The notes: generated by a model not told the origin, from the sequence alone. A stretch of 64,000 nt of DNA from Oscheius dolichura (GCA_932521035.1 OW051495.1:868001-932000), one strand, 5' to 3'. Numbered from the stretch's first letter, positions 1 to 13,532 are shown. Numbers and translations are program-made.

Positions 1-177
1 GGGGATACGGTACCAGTCGTGGCGGTCTGTCAGTCAGTCAAAAATCATAGAAGTCTCTCTTTTTTAAAGCTATGGCTCGGACCGGGAGAGGTATTGGGAT
101 ATATAAGATTTCGGGGATATTTTGGATATAAAAGGGGGTGAGGGTAAACTAGCGAGGGAGAAGCTGGCGGCGGGGGG

Positions 178-3100
178 CTAGACCTCTTCTTTGACAAGCA
201 TTGGCGGCTCTCCGTTGTCCGTACCGTCGACACTCGCGGCGTCGGCTGCCTTATCTGACCTCCAGTCGGCTCGGGGCTTCCGATTTGGGTTGACAAGACG
301 TTTGGCTATGAAACGAAGCACCTGAAAGAAGAAAAGTTGGTACTTGTCTCTCATTAGCCAGAAATTTAGAGTTCGCAACGGATTGGATCATTCGTCAATT
401 GATTTTAACGAGATAACGAAACTTATTGGGAAAAAAGGGGGTTGAATAAACTGATTTTTGATGGAGTTTTCTCTACTTTTTGACTCTTTCTTGTCGTCTA
501 TAAAGGTTTCCTATCTATTTTTAGGCTAATAGACGCATTGTTCTTCTTGAAATTGCTAAAAATCTGAATTTTCCGAGTTTCCAAGGTGGTAATTACTTTT
601 AGCTGTAAAATAGAGACAATCCGTTATTTCTACTCATATGCGTGTTTATATTTGGAAAGAATTGGTACTCCTCAATGTTTTCGAAAGATAAAGTAACCCT
701 AAAACATGTTGGCTTGATAAATTGGGAGCTTTTGGTCATTACAGGTAGAGAAATTCGCTTTAATGGAAAAATTCGGCTGTGATCATTTTTTGCACACGAT
801 GAAATGTAGCTAGTAAAGTCATTGACAAACTTGTCTCTTATATTCTAGTAATGAAACTTGCCTGTTTCCGACTCAAATCACATTTCTGTTCAATATCCCG
901 TAACTCTTCTTCCGTCGGATAGTGCCCGTTATTTATGACGTCCTTGATATATTCCCGTTGCCAGCCCTTCATCCTCGTTTGGAATTGCAGTGGCTGGGAG
1001 TTGCTCTTGAATGGGCTGTTTCGATTGTTCACCGCTCCGGAGGGAGGCGTATTGCCGAAATTTAGTTGGTGCTGAAATAGAAAATTTCGATTCTAATAAT
1101 TCTTTGCCGTTTGTAAAGTTCCGCAATTCAATATAAAAAATCTACCAGTAAGACTAAATAAGTTGCTCAAAACATAAAATTTCCCTTTTGATAGAAATAG
1201 AAAGGAAGGGGTCCCTTGGCCTTGTTCCAAGTCCCTGCACCCGTAAAACCTCGGCAGGAACTTTTTTCAATACAAAACTATCTTTCCTTATACTATTTTC
1301 ACCTGCGAGGTTGTATGAACGCTGGTACACAAAACAAAGTCCAGGCTGGAAGTTTTTTTACCGGATCCGGGCTTGGAAGGCGCACTTTCGAGGGAAAAGT
1401 CTCAGCTATACTCTTTTTCGGTTCATTTGGTCTATAATCATTGGCATACTGTAGTTTGTTAGGTCCTATTGAACTCAAACCCCGGCGAAACTGACGGATT
1501 TCCCTTAAAAATGCATCTTACTGGTGCAGTTTTAATTCTGAACAGTAATTGGAGTCAATTGGCCTGGGGGGGGGGGGGGGGGAAATAATCTTCGGGTTTC
1601 CTTATGTTTTGACATGCTCTTATTAGGTATGATGTATCTTTCACCCGTTTTGTGGGTACAAATTTCTTCGAAGAAACTAACCGCTCCGAAGAGATTACTC
1701 AACAGATCCGAGGAGGCAGCAGCAGCGATATCCTGAAAATTTGGAATCTTTCCCGGTTAAAATTTTCCCCTGCCAGTCCCTGACTCTGCCCCCTTTTCTT
1801 GTTGTGTAACCCGTCCAGCGATTAATGCGACTAGCGTAGGCACCTATAATCAAAGGCGCCTGCTTTCATTCAATCAGTACTCGTCTCTAGGTAACGGACC
1901 CTCCGACGCTTATCACAAGGTGAAGAGAAAGAGAGAGAGGGAGAAGTATGATCCCTTATGGGTAGCTAGAGCGAGGAAAAACAAAGACGGCGGCGGCAGT
2001 GGGGGGAAGGGAACTAATGAGCGAGACGGACTGCAGTAGTACTATAGGAATCATCAATGTCCCGAATAATATTGTCGACTCATTTTATAAAATATTAAGT
2101 TCTATTGAAGCGTTATAAATAACATTTGTGCGAAATCATGATAAGCAGATCGCTCTCCTTTTTTCAAAAAACTACATTCAGTACCGCTGGTCAATATTTG
2201 AAATACACCCTCCCCAGAACTAAAATATCTTGGAATTTCTAAATAGGATACGGTAAAATATGGAAAAGAGATTTGCAGAGATTTTATGAAGACGCCGTCA
2301 TTGACATGAATAACTTGTCGAAATCATTAGCTCCAATGAATTTTGATAAACTAAAATAGTTTCATTGAAACTGTATAAGTAACTTGTATGTGAGTAGGAT
2401 CAATGGCTCGGTGTTTTTATGTAGTTTGAAAATAAGAGATGAATTTATAGGCGTATGAAAGTTTCTGGCACGAAAGAGAGTTACTACAGTAATCCCATGC
2501 TCATAAATTGAAAATTCACAGGGTGAGGAATCATGAAAACAAAAAAAGGCTGAATGTCGATAGAGCGCGCTTACAAGAAGGTAACTTCGTAGTTCCAAGT
2601 ATGAAAATAACAAATATAAGACATTTTTTGAGTTGCAATAACGAATTAGCACCGGTACTGAAGTCAATAGATTAAAACAGGAGAGTAAAACATTTTTGTT
2701 TTCTTTGAACTGATAGCGGTACTCTATTAGGGAAGAAGATTTTCAAGGTTTCAGGACGGCTAGAAGTAAAAATTTCTAACGATATTGTAGTGTCGAGATC
2801 ATTTGTGAACTTCCAAGCCAGAGTTACCAAGTTTTGAACCACAAAATACTGTAAAACCCACTTCTAAATCCCGTAAACTTGGAGACGGACTGGGGCCACC
2901 ATTCTCAGCTTGGGCACTCATGTCACTGCTGTTGAAAATAGGCGACTGGGCCTTAGGAACGGCGTTGCACATCATGGCCAGGTGATTGTTCAGCTGTTGT
3001 TGGAATCGATCTTCTGACGGAGAGGTGTGCGCCGTGTCCGCTTGATCCTCGGATTCTATCTGGAAATAGCGTCTATTGGTACGATCAACATGAACTTTTC

Positions 3101-3915
3101 AAATTAGACTTTATTGGATTGGTGAAATGCTTGACTGTTTTATAAGGAATTTATAATGAAAGCTATTTGTAAAGGGCAATATTATTAGGGGCATGCGCTT
3201 TATTTCTTTATATGATATGATGCACTTGATACATTTTGGCAATATTTTTTGTTTGTATCACTTTGCAGCTTGTAAAACTGGTCATGAAGTCGTAATTAGC
3301 CGTATATAAGGTATTGGGGGTGCAGGCTACGGTAGCTCGTGCCAGGAGTACTTACCTCCTCTTCTACCTATTTCCCATCAAAGAAACCCCTACAGAAAGT
3401 AGAGATCCCGTAAAGAAACGCAAACCCACAATCTATACTGCTCTACCGTATCTTTTCCCCCTATTTTCCCGATTCTTTTACCAAAAAAAAAAACAAGAAA
3501 ACTCCTAAATTCTAGTCTTCATTGCTTACGGTAAGCAGCTTACCTTCTCCTCCTTCTCCCTGGAGTCGTTTTTATGGTCCCTGACTTGATTCAAATCCGA
3601 GACGAATGAGACATCCGTATAGCCGTGTTCCGCCTAGAAAATTATGGAATTTTCTATGTTTTTTAGTCTGGTTATAACAGTTTGTTCCTCTATATTTTAC
3701 TTATCCTATTGTTGGCTAGAAAATAGGAAAATTGTAATTTTGTGGTTAGTATAAAGGGGGAGACTTTGATCTCGATCGCTTTCTCTCAAAAGTGGATCGC
3801 AAATATTAGAGAGGAAGGGGAGTAATAGAGCGTGAAAACTTACGATAACACTGAAAAAATCGACCATTTGTGTCTTTTTCAGCCGTACTATTGCATATTT
3901 GTGCTGGTCGTCCAT
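178..3915 (-). CDS. divergent homeodomain-like transcription factor, 5 exons, complete
   Basis: Exons on the minus strand: 3844-3915, 3544-3633, 2862-3059, 862-1071, 178-321; all junctions are phase 0 and give 237 residues ending in MLVKEEV. The ATG at 3915 follows an acceptor-like ATTTCAG by four bases, typical of a trans-spliced start. The last 90 residues hold a helix-turn-helix resembling a homeodomain (about residues 150-207): helix 1 around WQREYIKDVI, the loop NNGHYPTEEEL, helix 2 RDIEQKCDLS, and recognition helix RKQVLRFIAKRLVNPNRK. The usual W48-F49-N51 are F, I and K, so this is an atypical homeodomain and its DNA-binding mode is uncertain. Residues 55-120 are Ser/Gln/Pro-rich. The intron inside the homeodomain uses a GC donor (CAG|GCAAGT at 861-864). 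I infer a nuclear regulator; I do not recognise the ortholog. Confidence 0.72.
1227..1262 (+). repeat. half copy of the CTGCACCCGTAAA inverted-repeat element
   Basis: The stretch CCCTGCACCCGTAAAACCTC followed by GGCAGG matches one arm of the short inverted-repeat elements at 19.6 kb and 58.3 kb. No partner arm was found nearby, so this looks like a broken copy in the 322-861 intron region's flank (between the homeodomain gene's exons 3 and 4). Confidence 0.45.
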
Positions 3916-5666
3916 TTCTCTGAAATAATTGGAATTTTGATCTGATGAACTTTTGTGGTACAAAGAAATAAGAGGAAGAACTAATATTCCCGCGAGAAAA
4001 CCATGGAAATTAGTAAAAGCGAGAGCAAAAGCGCCTTGTGAGAGAAAGAGAGCGACAGGACAAACGATAATTGCGTCAAACTAAAAGCTAACGATCAGAA
4101 TAAGATGATGACGTGCTTGAAAAAGCGGTGGGGGATAATTGTTAGAGGGAAAAGGTGTCAGGTGCATGGAAAAGTAGGCGACACTGAACGTAATGGATAT
4201 TGCTTTACTAACGGAACTATTCGTTTCATAGGAGCTTTGAAACGGGAAAAATTGATATGGGAAGGAAAGAAATCGAAAAAAGGAAAGATTCGGACCAGGA
4301 ATCCATCATTTTATCAAGAAGAGCTCAAAGATGGATTCAATTTGACCTGAACTAGTTTCCAAGTATCCTGGATCGGATCTGAAAGTCAGAAACAGTTCTA
4401 GAGACGAAAAAAAGTAGACCAAATGGAATATCCATGAATGATTTGAATGCCGAAGGCCCGCTGGTAAAATATGAGTTTTGTAAGAGTTGTAAAACAAGAA
4501 AACTACCATGAAATAAGGGTATGACTGGGAAAATGACGATTGAAATACTGATTTGCGCGTTAGAAACTGTGTTTCATACGCCAGGCAGAACATAGAGAAT
4601 AAACTGTCAAAGAAAAGAAAATAGCTGGAGCAAAAGATAAAATAGGAAAGATTTAGGGCCTTGGAATACAGTTTTTTTTTTGCTTTCAAATGGCTAAAAA
4701 TTGCTCTGATTGCGGTTTTTTAGAGTAGTCAGAGGAGCAAGGATTTTCGAAACCTGACACAGCAGGTAGGAAGGGAATTTATCAGTCATGTCAGTACTTT
4801 TCATTTTTTGTGAGCCATGCTCCCAGTGATAAATCAGGACAGAGAAGGTTTTACGTTACCTTTGAAATAAAGAAAATCTCAATAGAAAAAAGAGCATCTC
4901 TTTTCCCTAGAATGACGATTTTTGGAAGGATTGGTGAAACCGATTATGAAGATAGACTGAATGAGAGAACGTCCACTTTATTTCATCTATTGGTACTAAA
5001 GGAGTTAGAATTCTTTCTAATAAACTAGGTTATGCATTCAACATAAAATAGCGTTGAGTCTAGCCGCTATTGGACTTGCAGAATGTGGGTCAGAATTGAT
5101 ACAAATGAGGAAGAACCTTGTCTAGTACCTTTACGTTTCAATTGATACTTATAAAATAATTAGGATTATATAGAGCACTAGCTCGTAGTAGTATTGACAG
5201 TTTGTTCTCTTATAAGAAATCCGTGACTAATTTTAAGGGTTACGGTAAGTGTTCCAAGAAGAAAAGACAGTAACACGAGGTATAAAAATGCTTTACGGGG
5301 AATATAAGGCTTGCAAAAGTATAAAGAAGCCTTCTTTTCCGTAGAGATCGGGGGATAAAAAGGCGAGGGCAAAGAGGAGGAGAAGAAGGATAAGAGAGAG
5401 ACATTAGAGCCCCGGTGATGGAGGTAAACACAGTGCGCAGCAGTAGAGCACTGGGCAGCAGCAGCTAAGAGCTCTCGTAAACCTAAACGGAGCCAGGAGG
5501 CTTTCTCCCTCTCTCTTTGTGTAACACAAGGGCGCCCTGAACGAGATGTAAAGTGCGAATTTTGGGTGGTTAAGGCCCAGCTGTGCAGATCGATCTCGAT
5601 CAGGCTCTCGTTACTATATCCCTAATAGAGCGCTACTTTTGCCGAGTTTTTTTACTGTAAAAAATT

Positions 5667-5732
5667 TATTTTGAACGGATAAACGAACTGAGCGAGTTCT
5701 AGCAGTCAAATTTATCAACTGGATGAAACATT
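5667..5732 (-). ncRNA. candidate 21U-RNA locus
   Basis: AATGTTTC core, 8 nt, GATAAAT; predicted 5' U at 5687 in CAGT, 38 nt past the core. Intergenic. Confidence 0.5.
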
Positions 5733-7418
5733 ACCCAAAATGGTCATTTTTAGGGAAAGTTTAGCGTTTTTATTCATAAAGTTGCGGGTATACTACTGTA
5801 TGTTTTCAAATATTTTGAAATCATTTGTATATATCCTCGTCCAAATTTAGTGGAAAATCAAAAATACCCTAATCCTCTGACTAACAGTCAGCTAATTAGG
5901 ATGAACTACTATCAAAAATTGGATGAAAGAGTCAAAATGGAAGAATCGCTTCTCTACAAAAGAAATTGAAACTCTAGTTAGAGGTCGACCTCCAATAAAA
6001 GGATAGCTGGGCTGATTATGAACCCCGATTTTATAAACTGGTCGAAACAGTACCACATACTGTAAAATATTCAAGCATGAAGAGTTTCTATTCCGAAAGT
6101 TGTAAGAATACTTTATTTTCTCAAATATTTTACAGCAATACTCCCTTGCTTCCAATTCCATTTGATGAAAAAGCAAAAAATACTGTAATTTAATGGGCAG
6201 CAGACAAGATCTACAGAAAGGGATACGCTCAAAATTGGGATCAGAGGGATCCGCCACGATGATAGAAGTTTTTTGACGAAATTCAAGCCAAAACAACAGT
6301 GGGAAAGATATAACATGGAAGAAAAAGGTCCTACAAAGAAATTTAGTCCACTGGCACCCATAATTACCTTCCAGGGTAATTAAAACTATAAACAGCGATA
6401 TTCCTTTTGATGAAAAAGCAATTGGAATCCGTCAATGTTGCAATATCAATTTTCACAATTCTGGCTTATTTTTTGTAGTTCTGGTTAGAAAATAAAGGGG
6501 AAGAAAGAATTTTGAAAGCGGTTGGCAATAAAAACGCGTTGGAAATTGCCCAAACCCCCTTTCCGTCCTCCAGTTTCAACAAGAAACTAATCAAGGTACT
6601 GTAAAATTCGATAAAAGGAAAACTAGCTGCCGAAATTGTACGGGTGCGAGTGCAGCCCTTCTCCTCCCCCGAATTGTCCAAAAAAGTTAGCAGTACCCGG
6701 TATAAAAATCAATGTGTGTACAGTTGGCCAGTCAGCTCTCTCTCTCTCCTTTTTCGCTTACTAGGCAGCAATAGAACAGAAGCAGCAGAGTCATTCTTCC
6801 CCCTTCGTAAGAAAAGCAACGTCTCTCGCCCCCACAGTCCCATTCGACAACGAAGAAACGAAAGCGGCGGCGGCAGGAGGCAGGGCATGGGATTATCTCT
6901 CTCTCGGGTCCCTCTAGGGTAGTAATTGCGCTTGTTTCCCCCGGGTGATAACGAGCCTGGCTGGCTGGCTGAGAGAAAAGAGGGAGAGGCACCTGTGTGG
7001 TTGGTTGCCTCGGAGGCAAACAAGGTCCCAGAGTCCCCGCCTAACAGGGCGTGAAAGAAGGAAGGAGATTGAGATCTATCCCTCGAGAGATTATTTATCA
7101 ATAGGGGTGATAATTAGCTGGGGGAAAAGGAAAGATATGGAAAAGGAGAGGAAGGAAAAAGGGCAAAACTCGGGGGAGAGGAGGAGGGCGGGGGATGGGG
7201 CGTTAGGGACCGGTCGAATAATCCTCTTACGGCGTTAGGGTTCTCGCTGACTCTCCTCTGTTACTCTGTCTCTCTATACAGTTTATGTGTCTGTGTGACG
7301 GGGGGAGAGGGCTCATATTTTATGAATAAAATGGGGACAGACTGCCCCCACCAGTCAAAGGGAGAGAAGGGAAGGGAAGTTTACGCATCTTTGGAAGGAA
7401 ACAGTTCTTTTTTGGAGC

Positions 7419-7485
7419 AATGTTTCAAGGACAGTTTAATACAAAATTTGGAGTCAGTATATACTGTGTCTTCATCGACATCTGA
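7419..7485 (+). ncRNA. candidate 21U-RNA locus
   Basis: AATGTTTC core, 8 nt, TTTAATA; predicted 5' U at 7465 in TACT, 39 nt past the core. Intergenic. Confidence 0.55.
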
Positions 7486-8888
7486 TAAAATGAATCCCAA
7501 ATTTGAAAAAGAAATCGCTAAAATAAGGTCTAGTCTGCTGCAAATAGTATGAAAGCTTGAAAAGGAAAATCTTAAATGTTATGGCCGCTACTTTTATAGA
7601 TTTATCTTTTCAATTTTCTCGTTGATCTCTCTACAAAGAATGGCAACAAATTATAGAGACAATGTGTCACAATCCATTGTATTTCTTTTCCTTATGGCAA
7701 AAAATGCGATTTATCGAAAGGTCATTATTTTTGTAACAAAAATTAAGGAAAATTATTATTCTACTCCTAGTATTTCTTTTGAATATTTTCAGGGAAAACA
7801 ATTTCACTTTGCGTTGTCTAAACTAAAACGAATAGAAAGCGAAGGAAAGCGAAATTTATGCGCAGAAAAAAAGAATAAGACTGACTGAAGGCAAGACTGT
7901 CCAACATTTTGCTACAAATGAAACAAACTCGTACGTGTAAAATCAAGGGAACGGAAATATTGGCTAGAATGCTGGGATCAGTTTATAAGAAAACCATGAA
8001 ACGTATGGAGAAAGTGTGGATTTTTTGGACAGGAAGGGATTATTTGATGTTTTATGGTGTTTACAAATATTTGGTTCCAACTCCGAATCCACTCCTGATA
8101 GAATTCGTAGAAGATTCAAACTTGAAAAAGGAAGGGATTTGTGGTAAAAACGCATTGAATCTTACAAACCTTACGTTGAACCTTGTTAGGTAATACACCT
8201 CTGTCACCCCCTGAATCATGCTGCCCCTGGAAAAGGTCATCTAGACACGAAATGTTTGTCTACTGTTGGCTGACCCAGTCTCTCCACTTCCCTTCCTCTC
8301 TACTTTTTCTCTATCCAATTATTTCGCTTCTGATACTTTTTTCTATTGAGGATCACTGGTTGGTCCCCAGTAATTCCTTGTATCTTGTTCTGCCAGTATA
8401 TAGCGATATCTTACCGGCGCTATGAAATAAGGCGCAGCTGGGTTGCCTGGGTGATGGGCACAAAGCCACCTACACCTCTCCCTCTCTCTCTCTCTCCTGC
8501 TGATTAAAACTAGCCTCTCGTAATTGCGTATATATGGGAAAGGCAAGGGTGAGTATAATGTGAATAGAGAGGGGGACCATTTGGGGGAAGGGAACAGGGG
8601 AACAGAGATCTCGGATTGGGGGGAGCGAATTAGCTTTTTGGGGGAGGAAAGGGCCTAGTATCCAATTAATTACTGTAGTAAGTCGAATTTTTGAGTGAAT
8701 TGTTTTTGTTGGAAAAACGGCAGAAACTAATTTGAAGAGCTCAATAGATTTTGAAAAATTGCAGCCCTTTTAACTATTTCTCGAAACAAAAAAGAAATAG
8801 TGAACAGAAATCCGGTAAGGGATAGGAGACGAAAGGTTTCAAGCAGCCTTTAGGGAGAAAATGGTCTGGCCTGGTAGATGGTAGGCCT

Positions 8889-8961
8889 AATTACAGTAAT
8901 CAACAGAATTTTTGATGAATTTTCTAATTACAGTAATCAACAGAATTTTTGATGATTTTCT
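8889..8961. repeat. tandem duplication, 36-37-bp unit, two copies
   Basis: The unit starting AATTACAGTAATCAACAG is repeated immediately with a single-base length difference. It is probably a recent local duplication; no function is evident. Confidence 0.85.
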
Positions 8962-9826
8962 AAGAAAAGTGGGGAAAACAAAGCTTATTTGGAGCAAAAG
9001 TCCTTGAAACTATTCTTTACGGGGTAAACTTGAACAATTTTTTTTTAGCTCTCCTTGTAGCTTTTTGAATGCCTTACAAAACATAATAGGAACCAAATTT
9101 GTGCCTTTGAATTATCGAGACAATGGGCCTAATTTATGGAAGAAGACAGCCTTTGGAAGAAGATGACTTACGTAAATAAAGTAATCAATGAAATTTCAAT
9201 GAATTACGACTGTTTCTACAAGAAAATGGCTACAAAAAGGCCTTACTAGGGATAAAAATGCGTAAAACTGTGATCAGGTTGTGGGTAAGCCATTAATTTC
9301 TGCATCATCTTGTAGCTCTTTTAATCCTCTTCAAAACATAATAAAAAAATAAATTGGAAGAAGTGAATAGAAAGAGAAAAGAGAGCACCCTGTTGATAAA
9401 AGACGAAACCGTTAATGCTGCTTGGTTGTGTACAGCGCTACAACGAGGGGCTGGGAGGGGGCTGGGGTCTGTCTCTCCCCCGCTCTCAACGAACACAATT
9501 TGAATGGCGAATAGGGGCTTTTCGCTCGATTTTCGGGCACTCTGCTGGTTATAATGATTTTCTCTCGTCTCTTTATGTGTCCTTGCTAAAGCCAGGGGGG
9601 AAATAGACTGGGGAGAGCAGCCATCGGGGGGCGTTAGACCTGTAACATTGATTATTTTATACGTATTTGTTAGGGGCTGGTGGTGGGGGATGACTCTCTC
9701 CCCAAGCGGCCGGGGGAGCGGAAGAATACGGCGCCTCTCACAGAAGAGAGAGAGAAATTGCCTTTGTTGTTTGGGAATGAATCGTTTAGGATTGCAAGGA
9801 AAATCAGGGAAAATATACGGAAAAGG

Positions 9827-9892
9827 CGAACACGAAATGTACTGAAACTGTGAAAGCATATAAGAATCACTATCAATCACTATCGAAACATT
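9827..9892 (-). ncRNA. candidate 21U-RNA locus, first of a close pair
   Basis: AATGTTTC core, 8 nt, TTGATAG; predicted 5' U at 9847 in CAGT, 38 nt past the core. Its upstream neighbour ends where this motif begins. Confidence 0.5.
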
Positions 9893-9935
9893 TTAGATAT
9901 CTCGGGGTGAGATCTTATTGTTCCAGTGAAACATT
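9867..9935 (-). ncRNA. candidate 21U-RNA locus, second of a close pair
   Basis: AATGTTTC core, 8 nt, AATAAGA; predicted 5' U at 9887 in TGTT, 41 nt past the core. The predicted RNA overlaps the core of the next locus. Confidence 0.5.
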
Positions 9936-12460
9936 GGCTAACCCCAAAAGTTCAGGCAGTGGCTAAAGTTCCCAAGCCTATGACGGGCATTTGCTGTCTG
10001 ACCTGGGAAGGTCCAATACACTGGAAACTAAAGAAACAACCAGGAATTGCCCATTTCTAACAGAAAGATCAAGAATTTTGGGACCTTATAGACATTTTGT
10101 GGGTCAAATGTTCTTTATTTTTAATTTCTTTACTGAAAATAGGAAAACCATGGTCGTTTTTCAACAAACGAGACTGAAACGAAGCACCTAAACGTAGGAA
10201 ACAAGAAAAAGCTGTATTTTGCTTTTCTATGGAGCTTGCAGTATGAATTTTGGACCAAAAATTGGAGAAGTGAGCGAAAATAGAGGAAAGAGTGAACTTC
10301 TGAATAAGTTGCATAACCGCAAGTAAAGAAAGGTATTATCCGCTGGTATCATTTACCTCTTCACTGTTCATTACTTTATTCAATCGCTAAAACATTCTAG
10401 TCTATGCTAAATGGAAGTGTAGTGTCGCGCTCTAAAAGAAATCCTCCAAAACAGTATCTATCCAATTTATTGTGTATTTTTCTTTTGAAATATGGTAGCT
10501 ACAGTATGAAATTCTACTATAGTGAACGAACAATTGAAGAATTCGTTTGTTGGAAAAGGAGAAATCTCAACAAAAAGTGTTATTTGCGTTTACAAGGAGG
10601 GTACAGAACAATATTGGGGAATGGAGAGGAATCTGCAAAAGGGGGACAATACCACAAATAACGGCTGTCTTCAACTTTTTTTCCTTCCGGGGGGCAACCT
10701 TCCTAGCTTTCAATAACAACCCGTTTCAATTGAATTGAATTCTGGGAAGCTGGATTTTAAAAGTTCGTCTGGAATGGCTAGATTTGAAATCTCAATCATC
10801 TTCTAATTAGACGCTTGGGAAGTATCAATTTCTGGCTTTTAGAAAAGGAGAAAATATTGCTTCAAAGACTGGATAAGAGGGGAAGTGAGAGGGTGGCAAT
10901 GATCCGCTATCGATAGGGTTTGGACACAAAGGATAAGGAAAACAATGGAATCCGTCAATGTTGCAGATCCCTTATTTAAATTCGCTTCAAAACTCGAATA
11001 ATAATCTCAATATGATGTATGGAGAATTTCTCATTCGTACTAGCAACTAAATGACCCGTGTTTAACTCTAAATCAGTCAGAGGAGAGACAAAGAAGCACA
11101 TATCACCCCCAGCCAGCCAGCGCTAGGGCACATGTGTCTGTCTAGGATAAAGACCATCCGGGAAAACATCCTATACACTAGGACAATATGGCTTATTTCA
11201 TTTTTTTGGAAAACTGGGCAGAATCTCAATATCGTTCAAAATAAGATGCCGATATTTGACCGGGGGGATAAAACATAGAAATCTTCACTTTTTGCTCGTA
11301 TGGACTGCAGTATGAGGATTCGAAATCTATAAGAAGGTTTCAGTCAAAAGTTAAAAGAGAGAGGAAGAGGACCTACAGCTTTTTTTGCCCCGCAATTTTT
11401 TCCGGTAGTAAATTCTCCCTACTTCTTTTCGCGAATTGCAGAAGAGACCAAAAAGGCAGAGGAATTAGGGAGGATAAGTGCTTGAAGGGAAGAAGAAGGA
11501 GGGGGTTAGGTAGGGGGCTGTAGAATACAAATGCCACCAGTCGGCTCCCCGCGAGGCTGGTTACGGGGGGTGATGAACAACAAAGGAGAACCGCGACGGC
11601 GGGAATGACTAGGGGAAGGAGTCTCTTAGATAAGGCGCTAGGACAGACAGAAGGGGGGCGACAAAGGGAGGGGGCACGGTCTCTATCGATTGGTCCTTAA
11701 TGCCCCTAAACGAGTGAGAGAATGGCCGGACGGTGCTGATCGGAGGGGGGAAATAGAGACAGGCCAGTAGGGGAGAGAGAGAGAGAGTCTAACAAATCAA
11801 TGGAGAGTGATGGGAATCGCCACTCTTTAGTGTGTTTAGGAGGGGGCCGTAAAGTAAACGGCCGGCAGGGAGGAGGGGAAAGACCTTAGTCGCGCTAAGC
11901 ACCCCCTTCCCCTCCCAAAATGTATTGATTTCTTAAGGAGAGGGGGATTTGGCTGGATGACCTTTAACGACACTAGGGAGCGGATCGGGTTGGGGGCAGA
12001 GGGGAGAGGACTTAGGGATTGGGAGCGGATTAAGGCGCGGGAGAGGGAAGAGAGGCACACGGGGAAACGACCAGGCTAGTCAGGTCATGGATATGAAGAG
12101 GAGGTGGACAAGGGGATTTACTGGGAATTAGGGACTCTCGCCAGTGGGGAAAAGAAGCCAGAAAAGGGGAGAAAAGGGGAAAATAAGGGGATTCCTGCGG
12201 GCGGAATGTATAATTTTGGTCAAATTTTTAGCAACAGACAACAATGCAACAGTCCGGTGAAGAAAGAGGAGATTTATGGAATTCTTTAAACTGCACACCT
12301 TCCCAATTCTTTACAGGCAGAGGATATGGTGAATAATATGAACTAGGCTCCCCTATTTAAAGAGACAGTCACATATGTGTCTACTTTACGTTTAAGCCAT
12401 AAAAATGACTTGAAATCTGCTTTATTTTTTGTCAAAATGACTAAAATGTGACCCAAGACA

Positions 12461-12565
12461 TTTCAGGCGCCACAGTAAGACAGCCGCGTCGTTTTGGTGC
12501 CCACAGTAAGACAGCCGCGTCGTTTTTTGACTCCAACCCATACTTTTCAGCGCGCAAAATAGCGG
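12461..12565 (-). repeat. CTGTCTAACTGTGG-family repeat, two tandem cores
   Basis: Two copies of a CCACAGTAAGACAGCCGCGT core sit about 30 bp apart, followed by a tail (ACCCATACTTTTC plus CAAAA...GCG) that is also present behind the copies at 14.6 kb. The orientation is opposite to the array at 13.4 kb. Confidence 0.75.
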
Positions 12566-13101
12566 CTCTGTTCACTATTTTTCTTATTTTTCGAATTTTA
12601 AAAGTAAACGCTTATTTTGAACTCATTTATCGGTTTTCGTTCCCATTATGCTGCAAAAGCAACAGTTTTCCACCAGGTGAAAACAAATAGAAGAGGGAAA
12701 ATATTTAAAAATTAAGAGAACGTCGAAAATTGACAAGGATTACAGTAGTTCATAAGCCCGGGCTTTTAAACCATAAATAGCAGAGCTCTACTTTAGTTCG
12801 GGTTTATAAGATGTTGCATGCCTTACAGATCAGTTGAAGCTGTAAAAATTGCGTTGAAAACATCAACATTCTAAGAATTTGCGGAAAATGTTCAACGTGC
12901 ACGTCACTGCTGATAGTTCGAAATTCTAGGAATTGCTTTTCAAAATTATTCACTGTTAAACGCCAGTTACACTATTCAGAAGTTTGCCGCTAAGGAAAAG
13001 TAGGATTTCCGGTTAAAAATCAGCAGAAATGGAAGAGAGAGCGCCGACATTAGGCGCTCCGCCTCCCGTCTTGTGACGCTCTGTGTTCGCACCTGGTTGA
13101 T

Positions 13102-13164
13102 ATGAATCTGGACAAGCAGCAGCTGAAGGAGGTCCTAATTGAGGGGCCCGTATCATTCTCCGAG
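13102..13164 (+). CDS. possible orphan first exon
   Basis: ATG opens 21 codons (MNLDKQQLKEVLIEGPVSFSE) and ends at a good donor, GAG|GTGTGT, in phase 0. The composition looks coding, but no partner exon was found on the plus strand before the minus-strand L-domain gene. It could be a first exon with a distant partner or chance. Confidence 0.22.
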
Positions 13165-13418
13165 GTGTGTATCAAAACAAGCCCCTGGGACTTTGATAAT
13201 AATCGAAAAGAGAGGAGGGGGATGGGACTTTTAGGGGCTTCCCTATCAGCAGAGCTCTCAGGGGCTTTAGGGGGGATGAGGAGCTTGGGAGTGAAGAAAG
13301 AGAGAGAAGAAGACCATTACGAAGATTGGGCACAGGAAGAGGGGCAGCAAGTTGACGGGCCCAGTTGTTGGAAATGGGGGAGGGAAGCTGGGTTGAACCA
13401 TTTTTAGAGCCATAAACC

Positions 13419-13532
13419 GACGCGACTGTCTAGCTGTGGCGGTCAAAACCACGCGACTGTCTAACTGTGGCGTTGAAAACGACTCGACTGTCTAACTGTG
13501 GCGGGCAAAACGACACGACTGTCTAACTGTGA
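13419..13532 (+). repeat. CTGTCTAACTGTGG tandem array, four copies
   Basis: Four copies of ACTGTCTAACTGTGG (first copy with one change) are spaced about 32-35 bp apart and separated by CAAAAC or GAAAAC spacers containing CGAC/CGCG. The copies at 12.5 and 14.6 kb are in reverse orientation, so transcripts through this locus could form hairpins. Confidence 0.85.

Larger units (their letters stand above)
3916..13101. other. gene-poor 9-kb interval
   Basis: No open frame here shows splice sites, domain resemblance or a coding-like composition. It contains purine-rich and GA-rich stretches (6.7-7.3, 8.4-8.7, 11.4-12.2 kb), four candidate 21U-RNA loci (5.7, 7.4, 9.8, 9.9 kb), a 36-bp tandem duplication at 8.9 kb, a 19-base sequence (GGAATCCGTCAATGTTGCA) present near both 6.42 and 10.95 kb, and one copy of the CTGTCTAACTGTGG repeat family at its right end. 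The largest frame (9305-9880, minus) looks spurious. Confidence 0.5.

Noticed and set aside
1566-1582. 17-G run as a regulatory G-quadruplex
   Set aside because: A plain homopolymer in an intron; similar runs (17.9 kb C run, 21.79 kb G run) suggest simple slippage tracts.
9305-9880. 191-codon open frame on the minus strand
   Set aside because: No splice signals, no domain resemblance, biased composition from GC-rich low-complexity DNA, and overlapping open frames on the other strand.
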